From Epiperipatus broadwayi (taxonomy: Eukaryota > Onychophora > Udeonychophora > Euonychophora > Peripatidae), in NCBI GenBank assembly GCA_028023455.1, contig JAQFVV010012490.1, positions 498,001 to 562,000 on the forward strand: 64,000 nucleotides of DNA, written 5' to 3'. A program made the translations under genes and the position numbers. The notes under the pieces are model-generated. The model was not told the origin of the DNA. It was given only the letters and a program-made list of their open reading frames with translations, and did not search any database. Within the stretch, counting starts at the first letter, position 1, and the number at the start of each line of letters is the position of its first letter. Below, one piece after another: positions 12,032 to 23,060 of this stretch.

Positions 12032-13935
12032 GTACCCTTGCCTTTTTCCAATCTCTTTTTTCATTGATGTCATCCAGAAAGATCGATAATTTAGCTTTGT
12101 ATAACCTAGGTACAGGACATTCGAATTTGTATAGGTAAAATCCCGTGGATTCATTGTCGCCAGTTTATAATTCAATACCAGAGGAAGTGCTTTCAGCCAT
12201 CCTCTATGGTCAGAAGCTGCTATACCTGGAAGAGGCGGCTTAGCTCTTATCATCCCCTCAAGGGATTAGTTTGGGGTTACTCATGGAAGACATTATATGT
12301 TTGAGTTCCATTTTCCCGACACTCCTGCCATTCATATGATGTATATGGCATTCCATGGTCAGATAAAATAGCCCGAGGCTTCTGCGCTTGTATAAAGTAT
12401 TGTTTCTCAAGTACCCATACTGCATTCTGGGTGTTGGCCTGAGATAACGGATATGCAGACACCCATTTGGAAAAGACATCGTATACCACCAATAAATATC
12501 TCATTTTTCGAAAAGCTGGTAATGGCCCATAAAAGTCTATGGCTACCAACTCTTTAGGTTTCTGTGGAATTACTGGACTCAAAGGGTCTTGATAAGACTC
12601 GTTTGCAGGCTTTGTCTTCTGACACATGTTCAACATGCTTATCATATTCAGCCAGTAAAACCATGACTTTAATAAGCGTTCTACTTTACTGAAGCCGAAG
12701 TGCCCATACAGACAGTGAGTATACATAATGAGTATTTTTCAATTCTTCCAGCACAATCATCCTCCATCATCCCGCTTGTACATCTGTCAAATAATGTAGG
12801 ATTCCTCCCTTCAACTGATAAGTTTGTTTTACCATTTGTTGAAACTTCATCTCAAATTTCTGATACTCCCTCAATCTCTAGACTATCATTAATCCTTTGG
12901 TATGTAGGGTCTTGCCATTGTATCTTTCTTAACTGTTTCAGCTCTTATTTCACTGATACATCCCTTTTAGTTCAACTGTAGCCAAACATATATCTATTTG
13001 TAAGTGATTCTGTAACTCCGGCTCCAAGACACGGCTCAGTTCATCCGCGACCACATTCTCACAACATTTCTTGCAGTATTGGATTGATTAACTAAACTCC
13101 TGGATAAAAAGACTCCCACCAGATTAAACTACTATTTGTTAAATAGCGGTTGTTTAGAAACTTCAGGATCTTATGGTCGGTTATAACAATCACTGCTGAT
13201 CCCATCAAGAACTGACAAAACTTCTGGAATGCCCACACCACAGCCAAAGTCTCTTTGTCTGTTATAGAGTAATTATGTTCTGCACCCCATAATAGTTTGC
13301 TTATAAAATAAATTACTCTGAGACTGCTCCCTCTTGGGCCTGCATCAAGGCGCACCTAATCCATACGCACTACTATCAACCTGGACCAAAAAGAGTTTCT
13401 CTAAATCAGAGTAAACCAGCAACGCCTGAGAAATTTTTCCATAATATATCTGAAGCCAGTTTCTTGCTCCACAGTCCATTTCCATGGAGTTTCTTTATGT
13501 AGTAATTGGAGCAATGGTTCCTTATCAGCCGCAAAGTTTTTATAAAATTTATTATAGAAATGACACAACCCCAGGAAAGACCTAATCTGTTTCAGCGTGC
13601 AAGGGGTTGGGTAATCTCTAATTTCTTGAATTTTATCAGGATAGGGCTTAATTCCCTTTGCATTGGTCAAATGCCCTAGGAAATTCACCTCTTCAGCCGC
13701 TCTAAAGTTTGATGCAAAAACCCTTCCATTTCACATTCTCCAGGAACATATCAAGATGTTGTAAGTGCTCGTCAAGGTTTTTAGATGCAATAATCACATT
13801 GTCCATGTATTGTAACGGTATGATTTCGTATGCCTTGTTAACATGTTGCAAAATTCCACCACCACGTTCAAATGGCGGCATGGCAGGTGGGTTCAGGGCC
13901 TACTCAGTAATTTTATTCACAACAAAACCCACATG
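11883..13935 (-). pseudogene. Ty3/gypsy pol segment A: RT C-terminus, RNase H, integrase
   Basis: Read from high to low coordinates: RT motif C as YMDNVIIASKNLDEHLQHL (13798 and below), RT thumb (NFLGHLTNAKGIKPYPDKIQ, RSFLGLCHFYNKFYKNF; 13401-13690), RNase H (NYSITDKETLAVVWAFQKF, ITDHKILKFL; 13092-13355), integrase zinc-binding HHCC (YGHFGF, then two cysteines; about 12630-12726), core DFYGPLP and SDHGMPYTS (about 12350-12530), and the C-terminal tail. These enzymes copy and insert an LTR retrotransposon. The YxDD box is YMDN (13798-13809), so the last catalytic aspartate is lost, and several frameshifts and stops separate the domains. No LTR was found. The RT N-terminus is missing. Confidence 0.85.
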
Positions 13936-14435
13936 ACAACGCGTCTACCATAATAATGGCACTATTTTCTAGGCCCAGTGGTCAGGTAAACAAGAGATTC
14001 TAACTAATGGTTTCACCCTACGAACTACTACTATATTTTACTGTTCATTGCTATGAGTGATACTAATTATTATTCTAAATTAAGCAGACACACAGACATG
14101 GATATAGATAGTTTAAGTATTTAATTGTGGTTACTTTATATAGGTAAATATATTACGCCACCTGGGTATCAATATGAACTACATCTCATGCCTCACGTTT
14201 AGGTGGTGACTGTTACGAGTGCATTCATCTACAAGGCTATCACCCTATTTACTTTATAATATTAATGTCTATTCTAATAACTTACTAAAGATTAGCAGAT
14301 GTTGGAGGAGTGGAGCAGACCCAGCATAAACTTTATACTTATTATTAAAGTGACCTGCGGTAGCATGGAATACTGCCGAGCTATAAGAGAATCGGCTTTC
14401 TAAAAGGATAATCGCATAAGAAATGTTGGAGGCTG

Positions 14436-14655
14436 GTGGGACGATCAAACGTTGGATCGGAGCCCTGTAGGTACGTCACAAGCGCGGTATCAGTACGAGG
14501 TCTTAGCCTTTCCATCCCGACCGCGTGACAAGGTAATTACTATAGGAATAGGAAGAGGGACGGCCAAACATCGGGTCGGAGCCCTTAGAGTGGTCACGAG
14601 CGCGGTATCGGTACAAGGTCTTAGCCTTTCCATCCCGACCACGTGACAAGGTTCC
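14436..14655 (+). repeat. Tandem GC-rich repeat, unit about 110-115 bp
   Basis: Two copies (about 14436-14533 and 14552-14651) share GGGTCGGAGCCCT-type, GAGCGCGGTATC and GTCTTAGCCTTTCCATCCCG blocks. Each ends near GTGACAAGGT. They stand out strongly from the AT-rich background. Confidence 0.8.
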
Positions 14656-16423
14656 GTGATATTATAAAATATTTGGTATGTTCCTTAAGTGTGAGAACAA
14701 AATGTTTACAGTACCTCTTTTACATTTCTGCAATTTAAAAATTCATGTATCGCTAACTAACGCAATTCACAACTCTAATGCAAACGCATTTATTTATTTT
14801 ATGCTTGGCAATATAATATAAATCTATCCCCAATCTCCACACGACTAGCATTTAATTTACTATCGTTTTAAACCCCCCCTCCCTTTTCTTCTTAACATTA
14901 AGTTTTATTTAAGATTTAACTAACTTAAAATGAATGATAGCCCATTAACAAATACACTAACTAATATTATAGATCTCGTCTTTACCAACAATGTTTTCTA
15001 TTATGATTTAAATCCGCAGAGGAGGTAGCTCCTCTGCGAACTAATAAAAAAAACATCAGCTCGGAAACCATGTGGGCATGAAATATAATCTTAACAAATA
15101 CAATAAAATTTTGGATACCCAAGTAGAATAATGATAAATAGATTAAGTTACGAGGTTCATTACAAAAGAGCATTATTACAGAAAGTTGCATATTTTAAAT
15201 TTGAAAATTACATAATAGTAGAATTTGAAAATGAAATTAATATATTAGAAATATAGAGTTCAATTAGAGTTCAAAGCAATTTTATTCTTGGGTATCATGT
15301 TATCTTTAGTTCATTTAAGTGTGCACACTTGTTGGAGAGTCAGAGTTTCCTGGTTTAATAGCAGTCGTATTTAGGGAAAGATTTATTCAACAGTAGTAGC
15401 AGAATTCTAGGTTTATCACATTTTGTGGGAATTTTAATATTGTATAGCCATCAGTCCGGAGGAGCGTCGCACGGCGCCTACTCTTGACACATTGCTAGAT
15501 ATAAAATTTGGATCGCAAGAAATATAATAATTAACAGCATCATTGGAATTTAACGTTTCTGGTTCTAGCCTCTTATTGATCATTTAAACAATCAGTTGTG
15601 GCTTTTTATTCTCTTTTTCCTTATCTCTAGGATCCATTGTAACAGACAGAAAACGTGTGACTCGTAAACATAGTGCAGAATTCGACCACCATACAGAACA
15701 GCAGCACCATCGAGTAGCGAAGCCACCCGTGGTACTGAGTTCGAACATAGTTTATCGGTTCACAATACAATCCACGAAACAACGCATCTGATGCGACATT
15801 AGTAAATATTTCCTTAGGCACGGTGGTCAGGGATATGCAAGAGATTCATGATTTTATTCTCGAGTTAGCCAATAACCAAACTAATATTAATTAAACATTC
15901 ATATTTACATAATCGAGGAAATATTATATAGAATGGGTATCGAATAAATGAAACGTAACTGCAGACGTATAGTTTAAAATTATTTATTAATACATTTTAA
16001 TAAGATCATTTATTAATAATATTTATGGATTAAAAGCTTCAGTAGCGGGATTTGCAACATGATTATGTTTTTAAGAATACATTATTTATTTGTTTACAAA
16101 AGGAATTCATTTATTTGAGGGCGTAATCTAGCTACCTAAAATTCTCGGGTAAGTATTTCTAATGCATGCCTGGAGGGATTTATACCTTTACAATGCAAGA
16201 GTCTAAAGTATGGGTTATAAGAGTAATGGCAGACATATATTTATTTAATTAAAATATTTATTTATAACTAAGGGCAAACATTTATTTGAGAGTGAATTAT
16301 GAAGATAATGCAGAGGCAGAGTGATATATAGAATAATAAACTAAGTAAAGGAACATGTGGTACGCTTTAGAAAGGCGATATGGAATGGCAGTATATTGAA
16401 ACTGCAATGCCGCGAATGAGTTT

Positions 16424-16985
16424 ATAAGACTGTTGGGCTGGTCTCTGCCTCGGCCAGACGAAGTAAGGTGTCACATAAGCATAACCAGGGACAAGCAGTC
16501 CGTGTTGCAGTTTTGACGGCTGGTTGCATGACGTTGTCAAGTCCTATGGGAGGACCCATTATGCCCGCTTGTGTAGGACGACTGGGGTTAATTTCAACCC
16601 TGAAGAATCCGGGAATTGCACGGCGGAATAGGTCATCGCATCTCTAAAACGTAACACATGTATAATGTATAAACGATTATGATGAGATTTAAATAGATTT
16701 CTGACTCGGCCCTACATTATCAACATTTACTAAATAACTCTGGCGACTCTCAAAGAAATGTGATTTTCTGGACTTATTCATGATGATTTAATAAATACAA
16801 AACCTATATAAATTGGGAATTATTATAACTAATACGTTAGCCATTTGCGAAGTAGTAGACTCTGCATTATAATAAGTGATGCACTGAATGCGTGTCGATT
16901 TATATGAAGGTTAAGTTAGTTATGGTTTATAAGAGTGTCGGGCTGGTCTCTGCCTCGGCCCGACGAAGTACATATTAATGAAAAT
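16424..16985 (+). repeat. Direct repeat pair around CTGGTCTCTGCCTCGG
   Basis: GTTTATAAGACTGTTGGGC followed by CTGGTCTCTGCCTCGGCC and GACGAAGTA occurs at about 16424-16475 and 16926-16968, about 500 bp apart. Each is followed within about 30 bp by GTGACAC or GTGTCAC. Confidence 0.7.
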
Positions 16986-18862
16986 GTGACACGCATTCAC
17001 TGTTTCAAATGATCATAGATTTAAACTTTGAAAATAGAGACAATTGTTAGCATGCAATAATTAAATAATAAATATAGATAAAATGTAGATTTTAGAAATA
17101 CGCACCCAAGACAGAATGAGGTAAGCTAGATTAGTAGAGAAATTTACACATTGTTAATTATTCAGTTTTAGTTATACATATGGTAGTTTTTACATTTTAT
17201 AATTTAGATAAATAGTATGAAGAAGAGCTATAGCATATTATTAGAGTACTCTAGAGTTTGAACACAGACAGGTACCTGTTTTATAAGAAGTTTTCTGCTT
17301 CCATTAGTTTAGCAGCAAAAGGTTCACGAGTGGCAATTCTTTCTTGTATTTAGATATTTCATTTAATTTCACAGCAGCAGCAGCTTTTCCATTTATTTCA
17401 GGCAGCAGATCTTCATGGTGAATTTATGACGGGCAATGGAAAGTTCGGCATCCGATAGGCCATCTCCCAATGGAGAATAATCTAGGTGCTTTACTCGGTC
17501 ATACCTTGGCAGGAACAAATTATTTTATATTTTTGGAGACTCTCAGTGATCGAGAGCAAAGCTAAAGTTTAAGTGAATGTCTCCAGCAAGTCTAAGATGG
17601 CCTCTTTTCTTATCTTGATCTCTCACATTTTTGTTAAGATATTTTTAGGTTCTACTTAATCTGCCCTGAGGATAATCAATGCATTTTGTTGGTTTTAATT
17701 AAAGAAAGCTGCCATTCTATTGTTTACATTTTACATTTACTAATTACATTTTGGGGAATTTTTCTTTAATTAATCTATTATCTATCACTGACCGATGCTT
17801 TTAACTTTCAAAGACAAAAAGGAAACATAAGATTATTTTAACTTATAATTAAATATTACATCAGATTTTTTAGAATTATTATTAAACAAAATTTAAACAA
17901 AGCAATAAATACGAACTTTTATAATCCAAAATAAATGATTAAAATTATACAACTAAAAGAAATCTAAATTATATTATTTTATCCCTATTTATTGCCTTTA
18001 ATTTGAGATTGAAATGTGTGCGTGTTTATGCCGAATTCTACATATATTTATACATTTTTAATATTGCTACACACACAATTCGATACCAAAAAGTTTAAAT
18101 TTGGGCGGGATAGACCGGTAAGTGAGAGACGACAGAAAAAGGTGAAACTTAAGATTCGAATACGAATCTTACTGTTTCACCATTGAGCAATACGTCATCC
18201 ATGCAGCTGTCTCTCGGGTCTGTGCCATACATCCCTTTAGGTCACGGATGCAATAGTGATACCGGTTGGAATTTCAATCTGACCACTTTTTAAATTCTAC
18301 CTTTTTAATGATGTAATTTATAAAAGACTTTCTTAACAAACCTTTTTCTTTTGTTTCTGTACGTTTAAAAATACCTTTTAGCTCTGTCATCTCTTCCTCC
18401 CTCCCACTATGACTTGCCTTTAATTAGCAGGGGAATTTCTATATTTTAAAACATCTTTATTTTTAATTGAGACTTTTTTTTTATTTTTATAATTTAAGTA
18501 TTACCTGGACCTGACCTAGATAATAATATGTTTATGTTTTACAATATAATTATTGATTTCTTTAATTTATTTTATAAATTAAAATATTATAATAAACCTA
18601 TCAGAATAATTAATAGGATTATTTAACTTTATACAACTTACGCACGGCAATTTACTAATACCTTGCAATGCGTTATTTTTAAAATAAAACTATCGGAGTA
18701 TGTGCGCGTATATGACATTTATTTTTCTTCTTTTTTTTGAAACAATTTACAGATCGCACTAATCCATTACTCAAGGTCAGAATCCATGTAAACCCATACT
18801 AAAAGGGGCGAGAGGTAGAATGATAACAGAATCAAGGTGAAACTCAGATTTGAATACAAATT

Positions 18863-19720
18863 TTACAGTTTCAGTATATTGTGACTGTTCCCGATCTCTG
18901 ACATTACAAGATCTAGGCATTTTAAAAAAACCACCCCGCTATTCTTTAACCCGAAAGTCATTCTTTTAAATTGGTACAATATCTCATTATAACGAAATGG
19001 TGTGTATTTACAGTCTATCTGCCAATAACTGGCAGTCAGGTATACAGGATCTAATCTGATCTGCCAATAACAGGCAGTCAGATCAAACATGAAAACAATT
19101 GTTTTTCCTTTGAACCTATTCACTAATTCATTGATAGGCTGAGGAACATTATGATCTGACCATGTGATCTTATTTAACTGTCTGGCATCCAGATATAATC
19201 TTAATGACCCAAAATCTTTTTTTTACAATCATGGATTATTGTAGGGTAATGAACATTTCATTATTATTCCCCATTCTTCCATTTGGGCTAATTGTTTCTG
19301 TATCTTGGTCCTATATTGATAAGATACTAGATATAACCGTGCCTGATACGATGCTTCATCCATAATCTTAATTCTGTGTATGTCATAGCCTAATTCTTCC
19401 AGGTTAGTCAGAAAAATTTGACTTATATTTTCCTAGTAAATTTTCCAGGGCCCCCTTTCAAATGATCTGTTAATTCCCGAATCCTCATCTCTATTAGCAG
19501 CCTTGATATCTCACATTTTATATTACATATCCCTTCTTGCTTTCCCCCCCTTTTGCTTTCACCCTAAATCCTATTATTTCATCTTCACAGATATTTTTAC
19601 TATTATAATTGATCAGGCATGACTCTAGTATAGCTTCACGTACCAAACCTTTTAAAATAAGCAATATGTGGTGTATAATTTTATTCCCTACCAACCCCAA
19701 ACCTTTTTCCCCCTAATTGA
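18863..19720 (-). pseudogene. Ty3/gypsy pol segment B: protease end and RT N-terminal half
   Basis: On the minus strand a retropepsin C-terminus (HHILLILKGLVREAILES, near 19600-19700) leads into RT: ASYQARLYLVSYQYRTKI, LAQMEEWGIIMKC, GSLRLYLDARQLNKIT, motif A FDLTACYWQIRLDP, then KYTPFRYNE and motif B RMTFGLKNSGVVF. A local tandem duplication has doubled motif A (LTACYWQI then LTASYWQI; DNA about 19018-19088). Stops (NNP, then two stops) and frame changes make it dead. It lies on the same strand as segment A and upstream in coding order, so both may derive from one element or from two copies of related elements. Confidence 0.8.
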
Positions 19721-19734
19721 AACATCTTTTGGGA

Positions 19735-20110
19735 GGATTTGGCTTCTTCACTGTTTAACCATCTTCTTATATAATTTTTTCAAAATTTCCAATATCTGCT
19801 TCCAAAATCCCACCACAACTTTAACTTAAACCCTTTATTGGCATAGTCATTTTTGCAGCATGAAATTAATGGTAGCCCTGTCCCACTCACAAAAAAGTTA
19901 TGTACCCTCCTTTCCTGGATCATTTTATAGCTGTCTTTCTCCTGTCTCCCCCCCCCCTCGCTTCCTTCTTTCCTAGTTCTTTAACTTCGTTAAACTCTCT
20001 AAATTCTGCCATCAGCTCTTTCAATATTTTTTTTATTAATGGCTCCATGTCTTTTATCACCTCCTTTTTGTCTTCTTCCATGGTCTTATTTTTTTCCGCT
20101 TCTTAATTCC
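19735..20110 (-). pseudogene. Possible gypsy gag/protease remnant upstream of segment B
   Basis: The minus strand reads through charged, helix-like sequence (MEPLIKKILKELMAEFREL, then KELGKKEARGG) into NFFVSGTGLPLIS, loosely like a protease active-site strand. The position just upstream of the protease/RT fits gag-protease order. The match is by position and composition only. Confidence 0.4.
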
Positions 20111-20439
20111 ATACCCTTCTATTTCTATCACTTTATACTTTCTTTCTACCGCATATATTTTAATTTTTATTATTATTTTTATTTCACTAACATATCTGCC
20201 AATGTCCTTCCCCCTGTTGTCACTTTTCCTTTGAGCTACTTTCTTTCCTATCCGTTTGCCTACTCTTTTTTTTTTTTTTTACCTACCCACACAATTTCTT
20301 TATTTAATTTTGAATCAACTTTTATATTTCAAATTGTATTCCTTTATAATTCCCTACTCTTATCTCACGTTTTAGGTCGCTATTATGGCTCGGCTCATAA
20401 GCAATCACATTGGACATTGTACTGTTCTCGGTCATTATA

Positions 20440-20525
20440 GGGTTTATACTATTTATATTCTTTATGTATTCGGTGACCATTTTAGGTTTATACTATTTAT
20501 ATTCTTTATATATTCAGTGACCAAA
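20440..20525 (+). repeat. Short tandem duplication, unit about 41 bp
   Basis: GGTTTATACTATTTATATTC with TTTATRTATTCRGTGACCA is repeated twice in a row. Confidence 0.8.
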
Positions 20526-22536
20526 TTACATTCGCTTTGATAATCCCTTCATTAGAGTATGTCAGGTAATTTTAGAGAACGGGATTATTTTTCCTAGTCA
20601 CCCAACCCCACTTATGTAAATAAACTCAAATAATAGTTGAAGACAGAACCAGCTTTTAATTTATTGGAAAGGTGCCAAGATTCTATACCTGAATCCACTG
20701 GCCAAACTCCATCTATCTTTATTAGTCACTATGACAATTATTTGCTACACCAGGAGGATTGTACTTTTTAATATGGCATCGACAATTTATTTGCAAAGTA
20801 ATAATTGTAGAATTTTAAATAATTTTATTCTATTAATAGCAAACTTAGACAACATCGCAAATTATATTCATATGATTTATTAAGTTATAATTATAATATT
20901 TTAACACTAAATAGAGAATAAAAGTATTAAAAAAAACAAACTTAAATAGCTATTAAAAATTGCTGTTTCTAAGATTCGGATTCTTTTTTTTAATAGTCTG
21001 ATGCAACACAGCATTTGATATCATTATAGTTCAAGAAAGTGATCACTTTTAAGTTACGAAATAAAGTCTCTTATCGGAAAGTTGAATTGTTCAATTATAA
21101 TGGTGTGTAAATTATCATGCATGGTTTTTGTTAACCTGAGAGGGATCCATTATACTTTTTTTATCACAACTTGTAGATAGTCCGGGTTTCAAGATTCAGG
21201 CTGATTATGGTTTCACTCTCGGCATTTTATGACCAGGAAGGAAGAAACATTGGCGAATGAATTCTCCTCTATTCATACATATTACAACAATTCAATCTGC
21301 TGGTGAGAGTAGCTTAGCATATTTTTATAAAACTTGGTATAAAATCAATTTTATAGTAAACTGTTCTTTTTCAGGTCACACATAAGGAACAAGAAGACAA
21401 CGAAGAATCTGAAGAAGAGTTTAGATGCAGGACATATTTGCTTTTTATACCCCTCCCTGATTTTAGTCAGCCGAGAACATGCTGTTTACACCTTTAACTT
21501 TTGACAAATTTAAAATAATTTTGTTTACAAAGTCATCTTTTCCCCCTTTGGTGGCCATCTTTGCTGATGGTGAGAGAATGCTGTGATTTTAGCTTTTAAG
21601 TACTGCTATATGATTTGCAGTAAATCAAAGTAATGTTTGGTTATTTGCTTTATCTCTCTTTTTTAATCTCTTTAATTAAAAAATATATATATAACCTATG
21701 TTGTCTAAAAAATACAATCAATGATATTTCAAAAGAAAAATATTCTTTCTTTTCAGGAATTTAATAATTTAAAATTCTAACTTGCCAATGCAAAACTTAT
21801 ACTATGCACACATATTACAGTTTTGTTTTACCCCTTTCTTGTTACTGTTGACAACAGCATTGATAATCAATTGAATAAATTAAATTATTGTAACTTTTTT
21901 ATTTTAATTTTATTAGAATATATACTATATTATTACACAAAAAGATTATAACTTTAACTAATCTAAGTTTTAAAAACATAAGTTTTTTCTTTTATTATCT
22001 GAACTACTAATATATTTTAAAAACTTAAATTTTTGTGATTTTAATTCAAATTTTATCATAATTATTCCAGAACTCCATCCAAAATGTAAGATGGAAATTA
22101 GTAATATTTTAAAAATAATTTATTTATTGATAACATTTTCCCATATCTAATTAATTTTCCCATAGAAAACATATTAGTATGGTCCTATTGACATAGTTAA
22201 TAAAAATATTATTTTGAACATTTATCGTCTTTCTAAAATATGCATAAAAAGGACTATAAAAATAGAAATAAAGTTTTCATCCTTTTTATAACTTGATTTA
22301 TATATATATATTGCAAATTATATATCCAATAAAATCTATTTATTGCATTATTAATATCAGTTATATTATTTAAGTAAGATCAGTTATTATTTTGCAAGTT
22401 TTCGTAAATACTTATATTACTCCCTTTTTTAAAATTCCTATTTTTATAACATATATTTTTCTTGTTATAATTTATTTTAATAAGAAAATCAATAAGTAAT
22501 ATACAGACATCTTTCCGTGTTCATACATAAAATTAT
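20526..22536. other. Non-coding DNA
   Basis: No supported gene. The part around 21120-21560 is slightly less AT-rich but has no recognisable motif. Confidence 0.5.
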
Positions 22537-23060
22537 ATGAATACTCTTACTTTCCAAACACAAGATAAAGTCTTTATGAAAAGATAGATTGAATATCTAT
22601 CTTTTCGATCCAAATGTTTAGGTATGGGCAAATCTTAAGCGTTTGGAAATGAGAACGTGAAGATGTTAAGCGATCACTCTAAATTATTTTTACTATGCTG
22701 GAATGAATGACACGAAATTTTCTAGAATTTACGATATGTCATTCTTATTTGAAATTAAACATATGTAAATGGCTAATTATTAATATTACAGTTTATAAAA
22801 CATAGCGCTATATAAAATAAATATCTTATTTACATATGTTTAATTTCAAATAAGAATGATGTATCGTAAATTCTAGAAAATTTCGCGTCATTCATTCAGG
22901 CATAGTAAAAGTAATTTAAAGTGATCGCTTAACATCTTCATGCTCTCATTTCCAAATGCTTAAGATTTGCCCATACACAAACATTGGGTCGAAAAGATAG
23001 ATATTCATTCTATCTTTTCACAAAGACTTTATCTTGTGTTTGGAAAGTGAGAGTATTCAT
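22537..23060. repeat. 524-bp foldback element with near-perfect arms
   Basis: The left arm 22537-22770 is the reverse complement of the right arm 22828-23060 with few mismatches, around a 57-bp spacer. Each arm carries its own hairpin (GAAAAGATAGAT against ATCTATCTTTTC). The spacer motif GGCTAATTATTAATATTACA at about 22771 occurs again just outside the right arm at about 23099. No protein is encoded. This resembles a foldback or MITE-type DNA element. Confidence 0.85.

Larger units (their letters stand above)
13936..18862. other. GC-richer repeat block between two gypsy segments
   Basis: This 4.9 kb differs from its surroundings in being richer in G+C, with duplicated motifs and no recognisable protein. 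Internal repeats: a tandem pair at 14436-14655; a shared stretch of about 40 bp (GTGGTCAGG...AAGAGATTC) at about 13970-14010 and 15815-15855; and CTGGTCTCTGCCTCGGCC at about 16438 and 16941. A pair of GTGAAACT...GAATACRAAT...CTGTTTCA blocks lies at 18105-18190 and 18800-18875. It could be the non-coding part or LTRs of a different element. The minus frame at 15627-15821 contains NVASDALFRG, faintly like the end of a gypsy RNase H. Confidence 0.55.

Noticed and set aside
12700-12981. A plus-strand frame of 93 codons
   Set aside because: It is antisense to the gypsy integrase segment, which explains the lack of stops.
18105-18190. A tRNA-derived SINE head (GCTCAATGG and ATTCGAATC boxes)
   Set aside because: The A-like and B-like boxes are only about 25 bases apart and no cloverleaf can be drawn.
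13936-18862. A single gypsy element cleanly split by a 4.9-kb insertion
   Set aside because: The two RT parts overlap around motif B instead of abutting, and no target duplication or LTR pair bounds the block. Two separate copies remain equally likely.
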